DNA of 64,000 nt from Corythucha ciliata (Eukaryota; Arthropoda; Insecta; Hemiptera; Tingidae): NCBI GenBank assembly GCA_038030265.1, contig CM075943.1, forward strand, positions 59,371,971 to 59,435,970. The letters are read 5' to 3'. The notes beneath the pieces were generated by a model, which saw nothing but the letters and a program-made list of their open reading frames with translations, made no database searches and was not told where the DNA came from. A program made the position numbers and the translations under genes. Shown here one piece after another: positions 61,101 through 64,000 of the stretch (its first letter is position 1; each line of letters opens with the position of its first letter).

Positions 61101-61714
61101 AAGGCGAATACACGCAAATAAAGGGTAAAAACGATAAAACGGCTATAAAGCTTCAACTCACTTGATGGCTTGATCCCTCTGAGCCTTCCTAACTTCAGGT
61201 TTCATGTTCCTCTTGGCAAGAATGTCAGTGAGGGACGCACCCACAATAGCTCTCTGGAACTTTTGCGTCCTTCGAGTCCTCTTCTTGGCCATCTCTTCCT
61301 CTTGGCCCTTTTTGTGTTTCCGCCTGTTAAAGCACAACACGCATGTTAAAGTTTCACCCTCGCGGTAGACTTTACCCCACACCAACAACGTACCTGTAGA
61401 GAACGGTCCACGTCACTTTTCTGGGGTTCCTCTTCATCAAATGGGAGGCCTCGCATTTCGAGTTGAGAAATGTGTAGGTCTGTTCAACGGTAAAATGCGA
61501 CAAAATGGAAAAACATCGCGAAAAAATGAGGAAACAAAGCGACCTTACCTTGCCATCTGCCTTGACCATTGTCTTTCCATGGCCCGGGTAGATTTTGTAC
61601 CCACTGTAAGCGCACAAACCGATCCTGCCAAAAGAAAAGACGCGATTTCATTAAATTAAGCGATGAAAACTTACAGGATTCGAGGAATAAAATTGGATAA
61701 ATAAATTACTTCAT
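58196..61714 (-). CDS. RPL24: 60S ribosomal protein L24 (eL24), 5 exons, 155 aa
   Basis: Component of the large cytosolic ribosomal subunit. Exons: 61710-61714 (ATG plus two bases), 61549-61624, 61394-61479, 61162-61323 and 58196-58334. Length matches the family (157 in human). The L24e domain is clear: [64 protein letters not shown], then [14 protein letters not shown]. The basic, alanine/lysine-rich tail ends APRVGGKR, as in animal homologues. Exon 1 carries only the start codon and part of the second codon, a pattern often seen in ribosomal protein genes. Intron 4 (2.8 kb) is unusually long for such a gene and is filled with R3 and R6 repeat. Call is secure. Confidence 0.97.
59090..60130. 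repeat. R6 array, reverse orientation, in RPL24 intron 4
   Basis: Units aactgactattcgcgcccta plus aaaatggcta, about 30 bases each and moderately diverged. It is the same family and strand sense as the block at 51.2 kb. Confidence 0.7.
60370..61150. other. remainder of RPL24 intron 4
   Basis: R3-like repeat at 60.48-60.96 kb with G and C tracts (60493, 60728). No snoRNA box C/D pair that I could support was seen, although ribosomal protein introns often host them. Confidence 0.35.
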
Positions 61715-61755
61715 TTTCGCCTAGGAAATGAACGATTTATAACCACACAGAACAC

Positions 61756-61767
61756 GAGAAAAGGGAG
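61756..61767 (-). promoter_or_regulatory. possible 5' TOP-like pyrimidine tract of RPL24
   Basis: The minus strand reads ctcccttttctcg about 45 bases upstream of the RPL24 ATG. Ribosomal protein mRNAs of animals usually begin with such a tract, which couples their translation to growth signalling. The transcription start is not known here. Confidence 0.35.
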
Positions 61768-61799
61768 CTCGCGTGGTTACTTCTGTAAGTGTTTACCCA

Positions 61800-62570
61800 T
61801 TCAGCCGTTAGGAGCGGTACTGTCGCAATGACAAATTTCTTTCCCGCGTTTACGAGGCGAAAAAAACGTTTAATTCCGCCTAAAAAATCTGAAATTTTTG
61901 AATTATTTTGATCCTTTTTCTACTAATAAGACCACCAAAGTATGGAATAAAGAACTTAAAAGTCAGTGGGGCGCATTGAAAGCGCGTTTTTTTTTGTCAG
62001 AGCTTTTTTGTTTTGCTTTGGTTTTGTTGCCTCGGAAACAGAGACAAAAGTGACACAGACCGCGGAGAAAAGTTTTGTTTTCGACGATTTCACAGAGATT
62101 TTGATCAGGTAAATTCGTTTAAAGTAATAAAAACCCACCGAATGGACTAAAACAAACAGCTCGAATTAGGAAAGCCTTCCTTTAGGTCATCGGAGGGGCT
62201 GCAACCACCTGAGCAGGGATCTTCATTAGAGGGAGAACTTAATTTACATTTGTGAATAGGTACTGTTAATTCGGCTAACAAATCTTATTCAAGCCCTCAA
62301 TATGATTCAAAAAACGGAAATTGCAGTCGCAGTCAATAAAATCTGGAACTTTCAGTAATCAAAAGTCGGGTAAATCTTCCTTGGAAAATCACAATAGCCA
62401 AGAGGTCAAAAAGCGATTTCGATAGCACTCTTTTGTAAAACAAAATAGTTGTAATAAATAAACAAAAGAGAAGAAAGCAATTTAACATTTTACATATATT
62501 AACACATTTTTAGCTTTCTTAAGTAATTTGTCCCCGACCATGGGCGTAGCCAGTGGGGGGCAGTTGCCCT
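61800..62570. other. region upstream of RPL24; possible divergent transcription start
   Basis: On the plus strand, 62000-62107 is followed by a donor-like sequence (gatcag then gtaaattc) and could be a non-coding first exon of a gene running right. No coding exon follows within the window. The rest is AT-rich and unremarkable. Confidence 0.2.
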
Positions 62571-63060
62571 CCCCTAAATTCCATCAAAAATTTACAATTA
62601 TAATGATTAAAATCCAGCATAAAACTTTCGCAGAATTGCACAGCAACAGAACCAATTCCTCAAATTTCGCTTAAATACGACACCAATATCGCTTTTTTTT
62701 TTCTGTGGTGAAAACCAAATTTCGCACACTACAAAGCTCTGCCTCACTAAGTAACCAGCATCTCTGATTTGAAAAAAAAAACAAAAAAAATCCCTGACTT
62801 GGCTAACGGAAAAACAAATTTCTTGTATTTCGCTCCATAAAACCAATTTTGCGGATTTTTCTCACTAAAAAGACCACATTTTCGCTTATCGGTTTCACTG
62901 AGAATCCAAAATTCGCGGATGTTTGTTGCTGACAAACTGATTACGAGGGTCGCGGCTTAATTTGGAAACCGATTTTGCTGATTTTTCGCACTAAAATCCC
63001 ATGTTCGCAGGTTCTACGGGCAATTTCGTGTGTTTTGGCTAGCTCAAACCGTGCTTAGCC
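62540..63060. repeat. R2-type degenerate repeat with a hAT-like terminal word
   Basis: Starts with gggcgtagccagtggggggc and agttgccctcccct, similar to the ends of hAT-type elements, and continues with R2-like units (aatttcgcacactacaaagc; aattttgcggatttttctca). Confidence 0.4.
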
Positions 63061-63479
63061 CGCTCTGTCATCCAGACTTATGGTGGGAGAGGAAATGCCA
63101 GCTCTGCTTACCGTCTTAGGTTTAAAATTTGAAGTTTAGATCCAAACGTATCACTTTTCGGGGGGAGAAGTTGCAGTTTTTCGACATGAATTCCGAAATA
63201 GAAGGCTACAAACGACAGTTTTCCAGCAGATATTTATTTTTTGACAGATAGTGGCCGTTTCTGTGCAATTTTAGTCTCTGATGACCGTGAATTGACGCGA
63301 TTGTAACCTCCAGATCCTGTTATAAGCCTGCGAAAGGGCAACGGTGCATCTGATAGTTTCGCCAGTGAAGCTGCTCACAATCAATCAATAAATCAGTGAG
63401 CCTGTGAGCCCGTACTCGGCCATGCCGACTCGAGGGCGCCAAAGCCGTAGTCGGCACATACGCCATATCCATCAGGCGT

Positions 63480-64000
63480 GGATCCAGTTTTTTTCAAGAG
63501 TAGTTACACAGAGTTTTTCCCCGATTTTACTCGTGAATGAGCACTGTTTTTAGCGTCGAATTGACGTTCTCCTTAACTTTAGCGGAAACTGAGTGCTTTT
63601 TCTCAATTCTACGTTGAACTAGCCCATTTTCTTCATTTTAGCCATGAAAAGGTCTCAAAAAACCGTGAATTAACGCATTTTTGAGTTACTATTTCAATTA
63701 CGGTTAGCACTGGGCATCGCCTAACCGCGAATTGGTGCGTTCTGTCGAGTTCAGCCGCAAAAGAACAGTTTTTCCTCAATATTACCCGCGTGAATGAGCT
63801 CTATTTCTCAATTTTAGCCGCAAATGAGTGATTTTGCTCAACTCTACGTTGAATGAGCAATTTTTTTTGTCAATTTTAGCTGTAAAAGAGCTCTATAAAC
63901 CATGAATCAGCGCATTTTCTTAATTTCGTCTTGGATTTTGCATCGCGAAACCACAAATTAGCGTGTTTTTTTCAATTTCAACTGCGAACAATGAAATTTA
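63480..64000. repeat. R1 ~30-bp degenerate array (reverse), continuing off the window
   Basis: Units tttctcaattttagccgcaa plus atgagtg reach the last base of the window. Confidence 0.55.

Overview
The window is nuclear DNA from an animal, probably an invertebrate. Four intron-rich, conserved eukaryotic genes can be rebuilt exon by exon, all on the minus strand. From right to left they are ribosomal protein L24 (RPL24), the EARP tethering subunit syndetin (VPS50), a divergent pyruvate dehydrogenase E1-alpha-like gene, and the CDK-inhibitory kinase WEE1. All introns are GT-AG and reading phase is kept across every junction. There is no bacterial, plasmid or viral gene organisation. I cannot name the species. 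GC looks moderate (about 40% by eye), and homopolymer C/G tracts of 8-14 bases recur throughout.

Layout. From 1 to 10 kb there are one good exon of an unidentified minus-strand gene (4.5 kb), a possible further exon of it (0.15-0.2 kb), a phase-consistent chain of small putative exons (8.3-9.3 kb), and large blocks of degenerate repeat. From 10.7 to 25 kb the sequence is mostly mobile and repeated DNA: a 4-kb palindromic element carrying two younger insertions, a second fold-back element, an exact 283-bp tandem duplication, and several dispersed element copies. WEE1 occupies 25.7-34.0 kb, the PDH E1-alpha-like gene 34.6-45.7 kb, VPS50 46.1-57.9 kb and RPL24 58.2-61.7 kb. From 61.8 kb to the end is mostly repeat.

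The four genes are packed head to tail, with only about 0.25-0.7 kb between one gene's end and the next gene's start. Their introns, by contrast, reach 6-9.5 kb and are filled with degenerate short-period repeats of about 20 or 30 bp. At least six repeat families alternate in both orientations, and some travel inside copies of mobile elements.

The most interesting item is the PDH E1-alpha-like gene. It is structurally complete: eight exons, 373 codons, a presequence-like N-terminus, and homology running to the C-terminal helices. The residues that bind thiamine diphosphate and magnesium, and the histidine/serine phosphorylation loop, are replaced or missing. It therefore looks like an expressed-type pseudoenzyme rather than a broken gene. 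The second interesting item is the set of 10n-bp-period intronic repeats.
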